Assembly (NCBI GenBank): GCA_037367405.1
Contig: JAZKJV010008883.1
Span: 1,054,001-1,118,000 of the forward strand
Direction of reading: 5' to 3'
DNA length: 64,000 nucleotides
From: Ottelia alismoides
Taxonomy: Eukaryota > Streptophyta > Magnoliopsida > Alismatales > Hydrocharitaceae
Positions 11,898 through 24,691 of the stretch are shown here, piece after piece (the stretch's first letter is position 1; every line of letters starts with the position of its first letter). Position numbers and translations under genes: made by a program. The notes under the pieces were generated by a model. The model saw only the letters and a program-made list of their open reading frames with translations. It was not told where the DNA came from and did not search any database.

Positions 11898-13327
11898 TGA
11901 GAAACTTCAAATGAGGTGGTGTCTCACCACTTTGGTGGTGAGCCCTCCATCTCTAATATTTTTTTTTTCAAATCACATGGTTGTGATAAATAACACATTA
12001 ATTGCATTATTTTAATGGTAAAAAACCTATTTTGATCATTTGTCAAATTCTAAAAATAGTATGTGACAACCATAACCTTAATTATCTCCTCTCTCTCTCT
12101 CTCTCGACAGCGTGTCGAAGGTTACATGTGGAGGCCGACCCCCCCTGATGGTGATGCACATCGAGGATGATGGTAGCTCCTCCTTTGTCGCTCACGGAGG
12201 AGGCAGAGGAGGGATTACACGACCGTGCGTGGTGGAGAAAGCGAAGGTTGCATGGGAGTGGGCAGCATCACGAGAGATTGTGGCTATGCAGGAAGACGAC
12301 GACGACATACATGCAGGAGCAAGGCGGAGACGCACGAGCAGGAGGATGTTTGTGATGGTGCACCATGGATGACAGGAGAAGCTTTACCTCCTTTTTGTTT
12401 TTTTAGATCTTGTTGGTGGAAATGGGGAGCAGGTCGTCGGCGTGACGGATGGCGAGCGAGGAGGGGTGGAAGGGGAGCGGATTTACATAATTGAAGTTGG
12501 ATTTACATTGTTATATATCTTTTTTTACATAATTAACATTCTATTTTACATACTTATTCACTTTTTATTACAAATCTCAATATTGATTCTTTTTGCAGAG
12601 CTCTGTGTGGGTTTTAAAAAAGAGCGTGAAACAATTACAAAGATTCACGTAATTTTTACAAAGGAACGCATATGAATTACAAAAGAATGTAAAACAATTA
12701 CAAAGATCATAAAATGTTATACAAAGATATAAAAGATGAAATTTACGTAGCAGTTTAAAGAAACAATTTCAAAGATAAAATTTACAAAGGACAATACAAA
12801 ATTTACAAATGATGATAAAAACTTTACAAAAAACTAATGAATGGGAGTTGAAAAAAATACATTGTTTGAATTTTACAAAATTAAAACTTAATTCCACATA
12901 ATATCATTCGTGTTTACAAATACACTCATTAATTTGCATACACTCATTTATCGGTTTCCAAAAACATTCTGATTTTATATCTCATTGCCAGCAAGTTGGT
13001 AATATAAATGAATGTAATAATCAACTCCTAAACCGAAATATAAATTCTACACCTATCGTGTTTGAATTTACAAATATATGCAAAAATATCTAGTTCTCTA
13101 AGAACATTAATGGAAATTAATTAGTGCATGTATTAACGAGGATGCCACATATAGATGGTATTAAAATAGCAATTTGATATCATTAAATGGAATTCAAATT
13201 TAATGAACCTGGATGAGAAAAATACCCTTTTGGATTAGATTTTTTAAGCAACCGTCAGATTGAGATCTAATGGATCCAATTGATGGCTCACCACAAATTT
13301 TGTGAGACCCCGCCTCATTTGAAGGAG

Positions 13328-13331
<4 letters not shown>
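11898..13331. mobile_element. TIR DNA transposon of unknown superfamily with GC-rich core
   Basis: The ends are imperfect inverted repeats of about 46 bp. The left reads CTTCAAATGAGGTGGTGTCT then GGTGGTGAGCC; the right end, reversed, reads CTTCAAATGAGGCGGGGTCT then GTGGTGAGCC. Both borders lie in TA runs, so the target duplication (probably TA) cannot be measured. Inside, 12108-12480 is an abrupt GC-rich island with overlapping short frames, none of which I recognise. From 12480 to about 12850 the DNA carries many TTACAAAG/ATTACAAA words, like subterminal binding repeats. There is no transposase, so it is non-autonomous. The GC-rich island could be captured host DNA. Confidence 0.6.

Positions 13332-13380
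<49 letters not shown>
13332..13380. repeat. (TA)n microsatellite
   Basis: About 24 uninterrupted TA units directly abut the right end of the TIR element at 11898-13331. Confidence 0.95.
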
Positions 13381-13382
<2 letters not shown>

Positions 13383-16300
13383 TGTCAGAGTATGTATGCA
13401 TATATCCTGACAGCATACGACATAGGTCTTTATTATCTCGATCTCTCTAAGTCAACTCTTTGACTTAACTCATCTAACCCTTCCGAATCGCTATTCCTAG
13501 GCTGAGGACCTACATTAAGAGGTTGGTTGGATATCAGTTTTTGGAGAAAGGACGGAGTTCTTCTTCTCAGACTATGGATCTCTTCTTGGTAATCACTTAA
13601 CGTTGCGGTTGAGATTCATCGATTTAACATTTTAGATATTCAACCCAGCACCGGCCTCTATGATTCAACAATTGGATCAATAGTTGTATGATCTCAAGAT
13701 GACCAAGGTATATAACCATATTTATACAACGGGATCCAATAAGTGCATGCATATTATAATCAAAGAGAATGAGTAAATAAATAATAACTTCTATTGGTAA
13801 AAATTTAAAACAACTTCATTATAGAAATGGTTTGCCAATGGTTCATATGTCTAACAATTACTCATTATTCTTTTTTTCTTAAAACATGATAGTTTTAATT
13901 GACACATTTTATTTGACATATTTTATTTGAAATGTTATGTAATCACTATTAGCTTCTTTTTAATTTATTGAAATATTTTTCAATGACAACTGGCTTCTTT
14001 TTAATTTACGTTTTGGTATTTGATTTCAATAATGCCGTTTATATTACTCTTTGCACATTATCCATATGTATACATTGCTGATTTTAAAAGTTACATTATA
14101 TTTTCATTTCTATGCAAGTTGATTTGGGAGCGTTCATTTAGATATAAAAGTTAGTTCTCAATATTGAAACATTGTTTTATGATATAGTAAAAATCATCAT
14201 GATGTTTATAATATACCCATTCCAAATTTACAAATGATCTCGGTTATATTTTATGAAAATAATTTTTGTAGAGTGGATTATTTAACATTATAATTTATGA
14301 GGTACATATTTCTTTATAAATACAAGGTATTTCTTCAAGTTATTTTATGCTATTTATCCATCTTAATATATTAATTTAATTATGAGTGACTTCATACTTG
14401 ATGGTAATTGGACGGTTTGGATCAATATTCGTGATAGATACTTATTTAGTTATGTTTGTATTGGATCTTTATTTTATCCATATTCCTATTCACTTTATAT
14501 TTGATCCATGTTTGTATTCGCTCTTTACTCGATCCATATCCGTATTTCAATGAATATTCAATCTCCGGATTCGTATTCCATATAGATGAGCAAATATGGA
14601 TATGGAAATAGGCATATCCGAACGATATCTAATCTGGTTTCGTCTCTAATCGGACCTGCAATTATAAAAAAAATTCATCCATACTGTCCTCTTAGGTTGA
14701 TGGAATTGATTTTTGATTGAATTTTAGCTCTCAAAGTTGAAATTTAATTCCCCCTCGTAAATAAGTAGTAGGGATCCCTTGTTTGTTCTAATCCTCCATT
14801 GTTTTCGTTTTATTTCACATTCCTCCTCCAATTTAGTCCCGATTTTCATGTTCAGAGATTAAATAGATTTGAGTTTCATGCTTTGATTATGCTTTTTCGG
14901 GTAAAATTTCATCGTTTTTGGCCGATTATGTTCTCAGATTCGTCACGCAGGTGAGCAACATCTGCTGCGTTTGCACAAGCAAAGCAGCCTCAACATATTC
15001 TCCTTTACATTTATTCCCAAATCGAATCCGGTTCCGTCCCTGATCGAGCTCGATGAGAGGTTATTCTAGCCGAGTTGTTCTAGTCCATTGACTTCTCTTT
15101 CGCTGAAGAAGAGAGACAATGAAGAGGAGGAGCTGACGGCAGGACAAGGGATATACTCTACATCTCATCCTTCATCTGCTGTCGATTTGACTTCATCATC
15201 GCATCCATCCACTTGGCAAGATGAACCATGCTCTCGACCCCAGCCACGGGGTAGCTGGTAACCCAACCACAGTTAGCTGTAAAGGAGTCAATTATCAAAA
15301 GAGCGCTACATGTAATTCATGATCATAGAGAGTTCATCAACTAAATATGCAATTATACAAAATTATATGTGTAAAAATTCCTTGATTTTATGATATTACC
15401 GATGCAGTGATTTTTTGCTCTTATATTGGAGGTTTTCCACGTAGATAATTGCAAGAGTAACAATTGCCAACATTAGATGACTATGTATGGTAACTTCGCT
15501 TTTTTATACAACGTCCTAATCATACAGGGCAATGATAAGCGCGTAATCTATTTATATTAATAGGTCAACAAATAATTGTTATTTATATCACCCACATGCA
15601 TAAAAATCCATCTAAAAACGTTTATTGTTATAGAAGTAGCAATCATTCCTTGTACCAGATAATTAATTTGTATAAAAGACTGCATCGATATTCGAAATTC
15701 AAATGTAAAGCTTTATCATCGTCTGATGAGCCAACAAGAACTACAGAGTGACATTGGAGTAAAAGGCAGCTTTACAGTTCTACTTCTATCCCTCACCTAA
15801 AAGTGTGGTTGTTTTAAAAAAAATAAATAAGAAAAAAGTTGTCTTTATTGGGTGTGGCCGAAGGGAAGTGTGGAAAGTGAGAAAGGCAGAGAGAGTGGAG
15901 GGGGGGGGAGAGATCTTTGATGATTCTCCAGCAGAGGCACTGTCTGGATGGGGTGTTGTGAGACCCCACAGGATTTAATGGCTTCCTCTGTGTGCTGTCC
16001 GGATGGGGTTCATCAATGGGTTGGCACTGCAGGCCATGAGATATGTTGCAGAGTGAGTGAAATACGTACGCGTGTGTATTTATGGCTGAGCGACACGAGT
16101 AGAGTAAGTCCAATTGAGAGTGCCCATGACCTCCTTTTGATATATGTATGAGGTTGAGGCCAATGATGTAGTTGATGCATTGATGGCTATGGTAAAAGAG
16201 ATTGGCACGTGCTGCTCAGCATTTACGTCAGGGCTTCTTCAACCACACTATCCTACGCCGGCGTTTCTTGAGGTGCACGATTATTTATACATGGTTTTGC

Positions 16301-16482
16301 AATGGGCAGGGTTGCAACTCATGTGCTCTTAGATTCTCATATCAATTCTTAGTGTTAAAGAGCACTTTCTTGGAGTTGTAACAACCAAGAGAAAGACTTT
16401 CTCCCTCAAGGTATAAGACAATAGGAGGCATAAAGTGTTAAAGGCCCTCTACTCCCCCTTTATTTCTCTCTTGCACAGGCAG
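13381..16482. other. AT-rich intergenic DNA without recognised gene
   Basis: No family recognised on either strand. Around 14480-14600 degenerate GATCCATATTCGTATTC-like words repeat and are partly inverted (GGATATGGAAATAGGCATATCC near 14590-14620). This may be the relic of a small TIR element. A GA-rich tract with a G run lies at 15880-15915. Short frames at 15814-16332 show no known domain. Confidence 0.4.
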
Positions 16483-16491
16483 AAATTAGTT

Positions 16492-19194
16492 GGTCAACGA
16501 GGTTTGGCTTACGCAGCTCCCACAATCCAAGCTTATTTACGCGCCGATTCAGTCTAGCGACCACCTCCTTCTCTCCATCCGTTACGCTGAGAGACCTAGC
16601 AAGCGACCTCCATTTCGATGCTTTGACTACTGGGCATCCCGATCGGGTTATACGAATACTGTCAGTAATGCATGGTCTACGAGGGTTGGGGGTAACCCTC
16701 TTTTTCGACTCTCGTGGAAGCTAAAGGCTGTGAAGAGGGTGTTGCGGGATTGGGCGCATAAGGAGGCGAATGTCTTTGGCGAGGTAAAAGAAATGGAAGG
16801 AACTCTAAAAACAATCAATGGCGTCATGAGTGTTGATCTGATAGATCCGTTCATTATGCAGTTAGAAGTCGATGCCAAGGCATTCATGAAGAATTTGGAG
16901 GTTGATCAGGAATCTGCATGGAGACAAAAGAGTAGAGTGGATTGGCTGCAGCTCGATGACAGAAACACCAAGTTTTTCCACATTACGCAAAAGGCAGGAT
17001 AGCGAGAAACTACATTCCATATCTACTGGGTCAGAATGGGCAATTGGTGGACAAAAGTTCGGAGGTTGTTGCTGAGGCGGTCTATTTTTTTGGGGCGCTC
17101 CTGGGTCCTAAGCTCCCACGGCCCCCTAGGCTTGGCCCCCCACCCCCAAGGATAGTTCTTTCTAATGATGCGAGCAAATGGCTTATGCTCTCATTTATTG
17201 ACGAAGATATTTGGGCTGCTCTAAGGGACATCCCCTCAACCAAAGCCCCGGGCCCGGACGGGTTCAACGCGGGCTTCCTAAAAAGGCATTGGATGCTTCT
17301 AAGGGCAGATGTCCTTGCCGCCATGGCATTTCTGCACAAGGGAGGGAACATGGTAAGGGATGTCAACCACACCTTCCTAACTCTTGTGCCTAAAGATAGC
17401 ATTGCGAGGGGACTCGGGGACTTCAGGCCAATTGCATGATGTAATGTCATCTATAAGATCTTTGCCAAAGTCCTCGCCTCACGTATGGCCTCTGTCTTAC
17501 CACACCTTATTTCCTTCAACCAATCGGCTTTCATCAAGGGCAGATCTATCGGGGATAGTACACGCATGGCGCAAGAATTAGTCGGGGCATTCGACCGAAG
17601 ATCTAGTTTCCATCAGGCTTTCTTGAAGGTTGATCTCACCAAGGCCTTTGACACAATTGAACATGCATTCATCTTGAGGAGCCTGGAGTTAATGGGATTC
17701 AAAAACGTTTGGGTGAAGTGGATTGTCAACTGCATTTCTACTACTTCTTTCTCCATTCTTATTAACGGGAGCTCTGAAGGATTCTTTAAAAGAACGCGTA
17801 GGCTGAGTCAGGGGGACCCTATTAGCCCACTCCTTTTTATGGTGGGAATGGAATCACTATCTTTGATGGTTGAGGATGCGGTGGCAAAGGGGAGGCTGAA
17901 GCCGCTGGGCCGAGGACGCGTTATGGTGCCTATGCACCTCATCTACACGGATGACCTCCTTTTCTTCTACAAGGCCTCCTCGTCCATGCTCCTTGAGGTG
18001 GCACAGGTGCTTGACGAGTTTGAGCGCACTTTCGAGATGAATATGAACAATCGCAAAAGCAAATTATTTAGATCAAAGGGGGCCCCAGATGGCTTTGCCT
18101 CTATTCTTAGATTGGGGGTGCTCAGGCGCGCCCTGCCAGCAACCTACCTTGGTCTGCTCTTGTCCTTCTCCTACGACAGGGGCTCAATTGCAAAGTCATT
18201 AGAAGAAAGAGTGTCGGTCGCGCTTAGCCCTTGGAAAGAAACGGTGCTCTCCTTGATGGGCTGGCTGCGGCTCATTAAGTCGGTCATCATTGGTATTTAT
18301 CTCTACTGGGTTGGGGGGTACCTCATCCCCCAGGGCTCCGCCTCCCGTGTGGACAAGATGTGCGCTAATTTCCTTTGGGGATATGGGAAGCACTGGGTCA
18401 GTTAGCGCACCTCCTGCCTCCCCAAGGTCGAAGGTGGGCTTAGGTTGCGTTCGATACTCATGTTGCGTAAGGCAATGTTTGCGGTCTGAGCGTGGAGAAT
18501 ACTAACCGCGGATCAATCGATGTGGGTAGTCTACATGAGGCAACGATACCTGCATAACTTCTCTTTCTGGGAGGCCGAGCCTAAAGGTGGGGACTCACTG
18601 TTGTGGAAGACGCTTCTCCGTGGAATGGATGCTTTCCGTGGCTCCATTTCCAGCAGTAATAACTAGCACATTTGGCTTCATTCATCCAAGGGATTCTTCT
18701 TCTCGCAAGCTGTGGATGAGGTCAGAAATCGGGGGGACAGGGTCCCTTGGGCAGACGTGGTGTGGAGCAAGAACGCTGCCCCTAAGCATTCATGTGCGCT
18801 TTACCGTACGGTCATCAACCAGCTCCCTACGCTAGACCGGTTCCAAAGGATGGGGATCCGCCATGCTGGTCCATGTTACCATTGCGGTGGCAGATGGGAA
18901 TCGCACGACCATATCTTCTTTGAATGTAGTTTTGCTGCGGATACGTGGAACCAAGCTCTTGCAGGGATGGGTCTACAGCAATTTCCTTCCTTGATACTCA
19001 GCATTCTTATGGATTGGATCCCATGCCTATCTGATAGCAACGTGCACCGCCTATGGAGCGTCGCCTTATTGGTCACGGTCTGGGAAATTTGGAGGGAGAG
19101 AAATCTCAGATGGTCAACCACCTACTCCTTTATGCAGCATATTCTTGCAACCTCGATCACCTCTGCGATCAAGATTACTTTGAGCTCATCATGA
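16492..19194 (+). pseudogene. LINE ORF2 (endonuclease end, RT, zinc knuckle), broken
   Basis: The frame starting near 16492 carries the end of the endonuclease (SSDHLLLSI), then DDRNTKFFH. One indel near 16990-17000 shifts the frame. From 17044 to 19194 a single frame holds the RT: KAPGPDGFNAGF (17248-17283), FRPIA, NQSAFIKGRS, the SQGDPISPLLF block (17807-17839) and the catalytic YTDD (17944-17955, where many relatives have ADD). A CX2C...HX4-5C knuckle (CYHCGG...HDHIFFEC) follows near 18874-18926. Four in-frame stops interrupt this frame at 17437, 18403, 18487 and 18664. The protein would have nicked DNA and copied its own RNA; it is inactive here. Confidence 0.9.
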
Positions 19195-19349
19195 GCACAA
19201 TCGACGCAGTTTTTGGGAATCTCTGCTACTTTTTGTACGCACTGTAGAGTGCAACATTTTTTGGTATTTTCTGGTTAAAACTCTTACCACCCCCTCCCTT
19301 GTATAACTATTCCTTTCTACAGGTAATACGGAAATTATTTTCCATAAAA
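16492..19349 (+). mobile_element. LINE (L1-type) retrotransposon, 5'-truncated
   Basis: A 9-bp target duplication, AAATTAGTT, flanks the element at 16483-16491 and 19350-19358, the right copy running on from a short A tail (ATAAAAAA). The element begins inside the endonuclease domain, just upstream of its SDH motif, and then contains a complete RT and C-terminal zinc-knuckle region. 5' truncation plus A tail plus a variable-length duplication is the signature of target-primed reverse transcription. The truncated copy was dead on arrival; later stops came on top. Confidence 0.9.
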
Positions 19350-19387
19350 AAATTAGTTAAAAGTCCCCACTTGGACTTCAAACACTA

Positions 19388-19531
19388 TGTTGGGAAAAAC
19401 TAATGACTTGATATTCATAGGACCTCTGGACTCTCTTATATAGGAGAAAAACCCTTAGGTAAATAACATGATAGATAGATGAAACAAATGAAACTATATA
19501 AATAACACTAAAGATAAGAATAATCTCAATA
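19388..19531 (-). repeat. Copia 2 3' LTR
   Basis: 144 bp. It ends TA where the partner ends CA. About a dozen differences from 24218-24361 by eye. Confidence 0.92.
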
Positions 19532-19538
19532 CTCTCCC

Positions 19539-22500
19539 TCAAGCTGGAGCATATATGTCTATCAAGCTCAGCTTGGAACAACATCTTTGGAAAGGGCCTC
19601 CAGAAAGTGCTTTGGTGAATATATCTACAGTCTGATCTTCAATAGAAACATGAGAGGTAGATATGAGACCCTTCAGAATCATATCTCTTGTATAGTGACA
19701 GTCCACTTCTATATGCTTTGTACGCTCATGGAATGCGAGATTATTTGCAATAAATAGTGATGCCTGATTATCACATAGAAGCTTCATAGGAAGGGGTACC
19801 TCAACAACAAGATCAGTCACAACTGACCTGACCCACATCATCTCTGTGCATCCCTGAGCCATTGCCATATATTTAGACCCTATACTAGATCTGGCAACTA
19901 CAGTTTGCTTTTTACTTTTCCATGACATGAGTGATTTTCCAACAGATATAGCAAATCTAGCAGTGGACTTCCTGTCCCTGGGGCATCCTGCATAATCTGT
20001 GTCTGCACGCGCTGTGAGGTCAAGAGATGTGCCTCTGCAGAATAAGAGACTAGTACTTGGTGAAGACTTCATATATCTCAAAATCATATACATGGCATCC
20101 ATATGCACCTTCCTGGGTTGCTCCATGAACTGACTCGCCTTCTAACAGCAAAGCATGTATCTGGCCTGGTGATGGTAGCATATAGGAGCTTCCCTACTAG
20201 TTCCTTGTATCTCCTCTTATCTATCTCCTCAGTATCATCATCATATAATCTCATGCTTAGATCCATAGGAGGAGTAGCAGGATTGCACCCTATCATACCT
20301 TTCTCTAATAGAAGATCAGTAACAAACTTCCTTTGGGTCATCACAAGACCATGCTAGTTCCTGACCGAATTCTAATCAAAGGAAGTATCTAAGATTGCCA
20401 AGATCATTGGTCACAAACTATTGACCTAGGAACTCCTTGGCTGCTTGAATGCCCTGCTCATCATCACCAGTAACAATAATATCATCAACATAGATAAGAA
20501 TAGCAACTGTACCTCTCCATGTCCTCTGAACAAAGTGAGTGATCTGTAGTGGACCGAACGAATCCCTAATGCTCTATCAACTTTGAAAGCTTCTGGTACC
20601 ATGCTCTAGGACTCTGCTTCAGGTCGTAAATCACCTTGTGGTGTCTACAAAACTTCTGAGACTCCCCATCAGTAGCAAACTCTGGTGGTTGCTGCATATA
20701 AACCTCATCATGTAAATCTCCATATAGAAATGCATTCTTCACATCAAGTTGATAAAGAGGCCATTCACGTGAAATAGCAACAAATAGGAGAATGCGTAGT
20801 GTTGAGTGTCTAGCCACTGGAGAAAAGGTATCCTGATAATCCACACCATAAGTCTAGTTGAAACCACGTGCTACAAGCCTTACCTTGTAGCGATCCATAC
20901 TGTCATCCGCTCGCTGCTTTACCGTAAATATCTATTTGCACCCCACAACAAATGCACCTGGAGGGGCAGAAACAACACTCCAGGTACCACGCGACTGTAA
21001 AGCAACCATCTCCTCTTCTGTGGAAAGTTGCAAACTGCTATCCTGTATGGCCTCCTGATATGTTCGTGGTATACTAATGGATGAGAGTCTCATAACAAAC
21101 TTCATGTATTCCTTTGAAAGATGGTCCGAGGAAGTATGCACAACTAGAGAGTACTTAGCACAGTTGCGACGGGGCTTCCTTAAGGCAATAGGTACATCAA
21201 GGTCTTCAACCTCTCTAGTCTCTACTATCAGATTCTCCTTTGTAGTATCCTATTGATCAAGCATATCACCAGTGCCATCAATAGAAACAATGTGTTCATT
21301 ACATACCTTGGGCGTGCTGGATGACTGGGAAGGCGTAGGAGTAGAGGGCCGAGTAGAGGACCTGTGAAAATAAAAAAGAGTAGGAACTGTGTCATGGTAG
21401 ATGGAGGTGGAGGAGGAGGTGGTGGAGGATGTGGAGATGACCGAGACTCATCATGAGGACTTGTTGGTGGAGATATCGGTGGTGGAAGAATGAAGATATC
21501 CTCACCATAGTCAGCATTAGACAAACTATCACCTGTAGGAGAAAAATACATAATAGACTCAAAAAAATGTGACATGTGCACTCACATAATATTTTCCTTC
21601 AACAGGATCAAAACACCGGTACCCTTTTTAGGTACAAGAATAGCCAACGAACACACATTTGACATCCCTACGAGAGAGCTTGTCACGACCAGGAGTAAAA
21701 TTATGGACAAATGCCACAGATCCAAAGACTCTGGTAGTAAGTGAGAATAAGTCCTTCTCAGGAAACACAATCAAGAAAGGAATCTTTCTCCAAGCATAGT
21801 GGATGGCATGCGATTCACCAAGTAACATGCAGTAAGAACTGCATCACCCCAAAAAGAATGAGGAGCTTGACTCTTAATCAAGAGAGTCCTTGTGACATCT
21901 AAAAGATGACGGTGTTTGCATTCAGCAATATCGTTCTGTTGTGAAGTGTAAGTACACGAAGTTTGATAAACAACATCAATAGATCTAAGGAAGTCTGATA
22001 AATGTAAAGTAGAAACTCCAAGGCATTGTCAGTGTGAATAAATTTCACATTAGCATAAAAAATATTTCTAATCTCAATAAGAAAAGATTGATAATAGGAC
22101 CAGCTTCCAACTTATTCTTCATATGAGATACCTAAGATAATCTAGAATAATTATCTACAACGACTATATAAAACCGATGTTGCCGATGATCAGGAATGTG
22201 ACTAGGACCCCAGATATCAAAGTAAACCAACTCAAACAATTGACCACTGTGATGACTTGGAATGGAGGAACGATAGTGTATTCCAAGCTGACACATCTCA
22301 CACTACAGAGTACGAGTAGAGATCTGTGGGAGGACATGACACAACTTCTACAGAGGAAGGTGTCCAAATCGAAGATGCCACAGAAATGGGGAGACAGGTC
22401 CAGAAGGGATAGTACCAGCCCCTACACAAGGAGGTTGTACATGTCTGTAAAGTCCCCTCTGCTCACAGCTACATCCAATCACTATGCCTATGAGTACGCC

Positions 22501-23870
22501 CTAAAACACAAGAGTAGAAGGATCAAATATAGCACGACAATGTAGATATTTTATAATCTGACTGATAAACAAAAGATTCATCTGAAATGCTGGAGCATGT
22601 AAGACATTTTGCAGATGCATCAAGGGGGCTAGAACAATCTCCCCCTGTCCAAAAATGGGTAGATGGACCCCATTGGCAATAACCACTGATCTACCTGGAG
22701 GGATAGACCTGTAAGAAGTAAATTATGTTCAATCACCACACATATGATGACATACGCCAGAGTCCATGATCCAGTCAGACAAATCTGAATTACTTCTACT
22801 AATAAAGACATAAGCAATACCTGATGAGCTCGAAGAGGCTCTAGCAATATGTGTGACATCTAAAGAACCTACATGTGAAGTAGTTGGAGTAGTTATCATC
22901 TCTCGTAGCTTGGAAACAATATCATCAAAGCGTGCATCATGAGCCGGTGCAGGTGTAGACAGAGGCTAGGTTTTCTCAGCAACTCGGGCGGAGGCTGGAT
23001 ACCCATGCTTCTGATAGCATGTCTCCTCGGAATGACCTGGATGGTGGCAATGTGAACATGGACCTCCTGATGACCTGCTTCTCGACCATGTGGTCCTCGG
23101 TCACGGAACTACAAAGTATTCCATCTGCCACGAGAGACTGCCATAGCATAAGGAGTCTGAGCCACAGTAGTAGATGATGTAATATTTCTACTCAGTCTCT
23201 TGTAAACCTCCTCCATTGGAGGTATCGTCTCTCCTGTAAGAAGTTGAGTACGTGCAGCATCGTACTCAGAGTCTAGAGATAACAAAAATACTCACATCAT
23301 AGTTGCATTGTGATACGGCTGTTGTTGCTCAATGCTCATAGTAATAGGAATGAAGCTATGCAGATGCTCAAACATGCCTCTAAGATGCGAGAAGTGAACA
23401 TAAAGAGGTCAACCATTCTGCTTGGTCGAAAAATACTACAACTATAAAATTTTTCTCTCATTTTTCATCTGTCCATACATGGCCACTAGGATATCCCACA
23501 TGGTCTTTGTTGTGGGTCGATTGACAATATCATTGGCAATCTCTGTGGTGAGCGTCCCGGAGAGCTAAATGCTAGCATGGGCATCATCTTGCTTCTAAGA
23601 AGCATTAGCCCCAGTCTTGTCCTCCGACTCTGGATCCGTCAAAATGTGCTCCTTGTTATGGCACTGCATCGGGGTCCAAAACTGCATCGACCACAACTCC
23701 CATCCATCTTAACGATGAGAGTCAGGCCCTTGAAGGCACTGGACGAAAAGACATTACCCTTGTTCTCTAACATAGCAACTAGAATGTCGAAATCCGAAAC
23801 AAAATCGAGGACTAGACCGTTATAACTAAGTCTTCACAATCAAATATAGAGGATTGATTGTATTAGTAGA
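19539..23870 (-). pseudogene. Copia 2 gag-pol polyprotein, broken
   Basis: Minus-strand fragments in copia order. Gag remnants lie at about 23870-23100, a CCHC knuckle CSHCHHPGHSEETC near 23024-23062, and the protease block DWIMDSG near 22760-22785. A badly decayed integrase includes RVFGSVAFVHNFTPGRDKLS (about 21690-21750). The RT has DTFSPVARHSTLRILL, QLDVKNAFLYGDLHDEVYMQ and the catalytic YVDD at 20481-20492. RNase H has DYAGCPRDRKSTARF, MSWKSKKQ and LLCDNQASLFIANN (about 19990-19740). Stops and frameshifts break it into ten or more pieces. The integrase is the worst damaged and RNase H the best kept. No functional product is expected. Confidence 0.88.
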
Positions 23871-23879
23871 CTCATACAA

Positions 23880-24217
23880 CCATCCTCATCTCCTATCTTT
23901 GTAGTCTAGGTTGTGCGAGCGTAAAGGGAAGCGACACACGTAGATGCACACAGGATGCACTGGATGTGTGCATGATGCACACACGATATGTCCCGGTGCA
24001 TGCAGATGTGCACATAGGATGCGAGCTGATGCTATGCTCATAGGAGGTGCATAGGAGGGTGGCGTGTTGCGCCAGGGGATGTGCACAAGAGAGCGGGAGG
24101 GACACGGGGGCAGTAGAGGCATGCGCGCGGGGGGGAGGTGCGGTGCGCAGGGGGTTGCGTAGGGCGGTGCGGTGCACAGGGGACACGGTGCAGTCTAGGA
24201 TCGTTGCTCCAATACCA
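23880..24217 (-). other. GC-rich leader of copia 2 with PBS
   Basis: The untranslated leader between the 5' LTR and gag is rich in GTGCAC/TGCACA words (GATGTGCACA, ACAGGATGCA) and G-rich runs. The primer-binding site is at 24206-24217. Short frames on both strands are products of composition. Confidence 0.65.
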
Positions 24218-24361
24218 TGTTGGGAAAAACCAATGACTCGATATTCATAGAACCACTGGGCTCTCTTATATAGGAGAAAAATCCTTGGGTAAATAACACG
24301 ATAGATACATGAAACAAATGAAACTACATAAATAACACTAAAGATAAGAATAACCTCAACA
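24218..24361 (-). repeat. Copia 2 5' LTR
   Basis: 144 bp, TGTTGGG...CTCAACA, abutting the primer-binding site on its left and the TACTA target copy on its right. Confidence 0.92.
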
Positions 24362-24691
24362 TACTACAAGAAAAACGAGTTGAGGGCACAGAATGTAGCC
24401 ATGTAAACATGGGCCATGGTAATTATGTGGCCACAAGTTTCTATAACCAAAATTTTGTGGCCAAAGCCTTCAAAGATGGAAAGAGGACATTCATCCCAAA
24501 ACTATGGTCATGATAATTTCTGTGGTTACTTGTAGTGGCCATGACATATTCGTGGTCAAAGAACTCTCGCGACAAGACTTATAGCTATGGTTATATGCCA
24601 CGGAGTGCTGTGGTCAGAGCCAATTTCGTGACCACAAGTCCCAAATCTGTAGGCAAATTTTTATGACACAACTCATTTCCTTGTAGTGAAA

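Larger units (their letters stand above)
19388..24361 (-). mobile_element. Ty1/copia LTR retrotransposon 2, full length but decayed
   Basis: 144-bp LTRs at 19388-19531 and 24218-24361, both beginning TGTTGGGAAAAAC. The target duplication is CACTA on the left (19383-19387) and TACTA on the right (24362-24366), one base changed. The primer-binding site beside the right LTR reads TGGTATTGGAGC on the minus strand, close to the initiator-Met tRNA complement. The purine tract GAGGGAGAG lies beside the left LTR. Domain order is copia-type. It shares short LTRs, a GC-rich leader and the tail CAAGCTGGAGCATAT with copia 1 and is probably of the same lineage, but inserted later. Confidence 0.94.
19383..24688. 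mobile_element. CACTA-type MITE (327 bp) split by copia 2
   Basis: The MITE's own DNA is CACTA at 19383-19387 plus 24362-24688. Its left end reads (C/T)ACTACAAGAAAAACGAGTTG and its right end AACTCATTTCCTTGTAGTG, inverted repeats of the CACTA kind. A 3-bp target duplication AAA flanks it at 19380-19382 and 24689-24691, as expected for CACTA elements. The interior carries GTGGCCA/GTGGTCA words in both orientations, like transposase-binding repeats, and no gene. Copia 2 sits exactly after its first five bases, so the terminal CACTA itself became the copia target duplication. Confidence 0.85.

Noticed and set aside
12112..12494. Overlapping plus-strand frames of 60-90 codons
   Set aside because: Three overlapping frames in one GC-rich island with no recognisable domain; composition explains their length.
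23886..24250. Cys/His-rich frames in the copia 2 leader
   Set aside because: GTGCAC-type repeats create Cys/His/Ala-rich frames on both strands; they lie between primer-binding site and gag.
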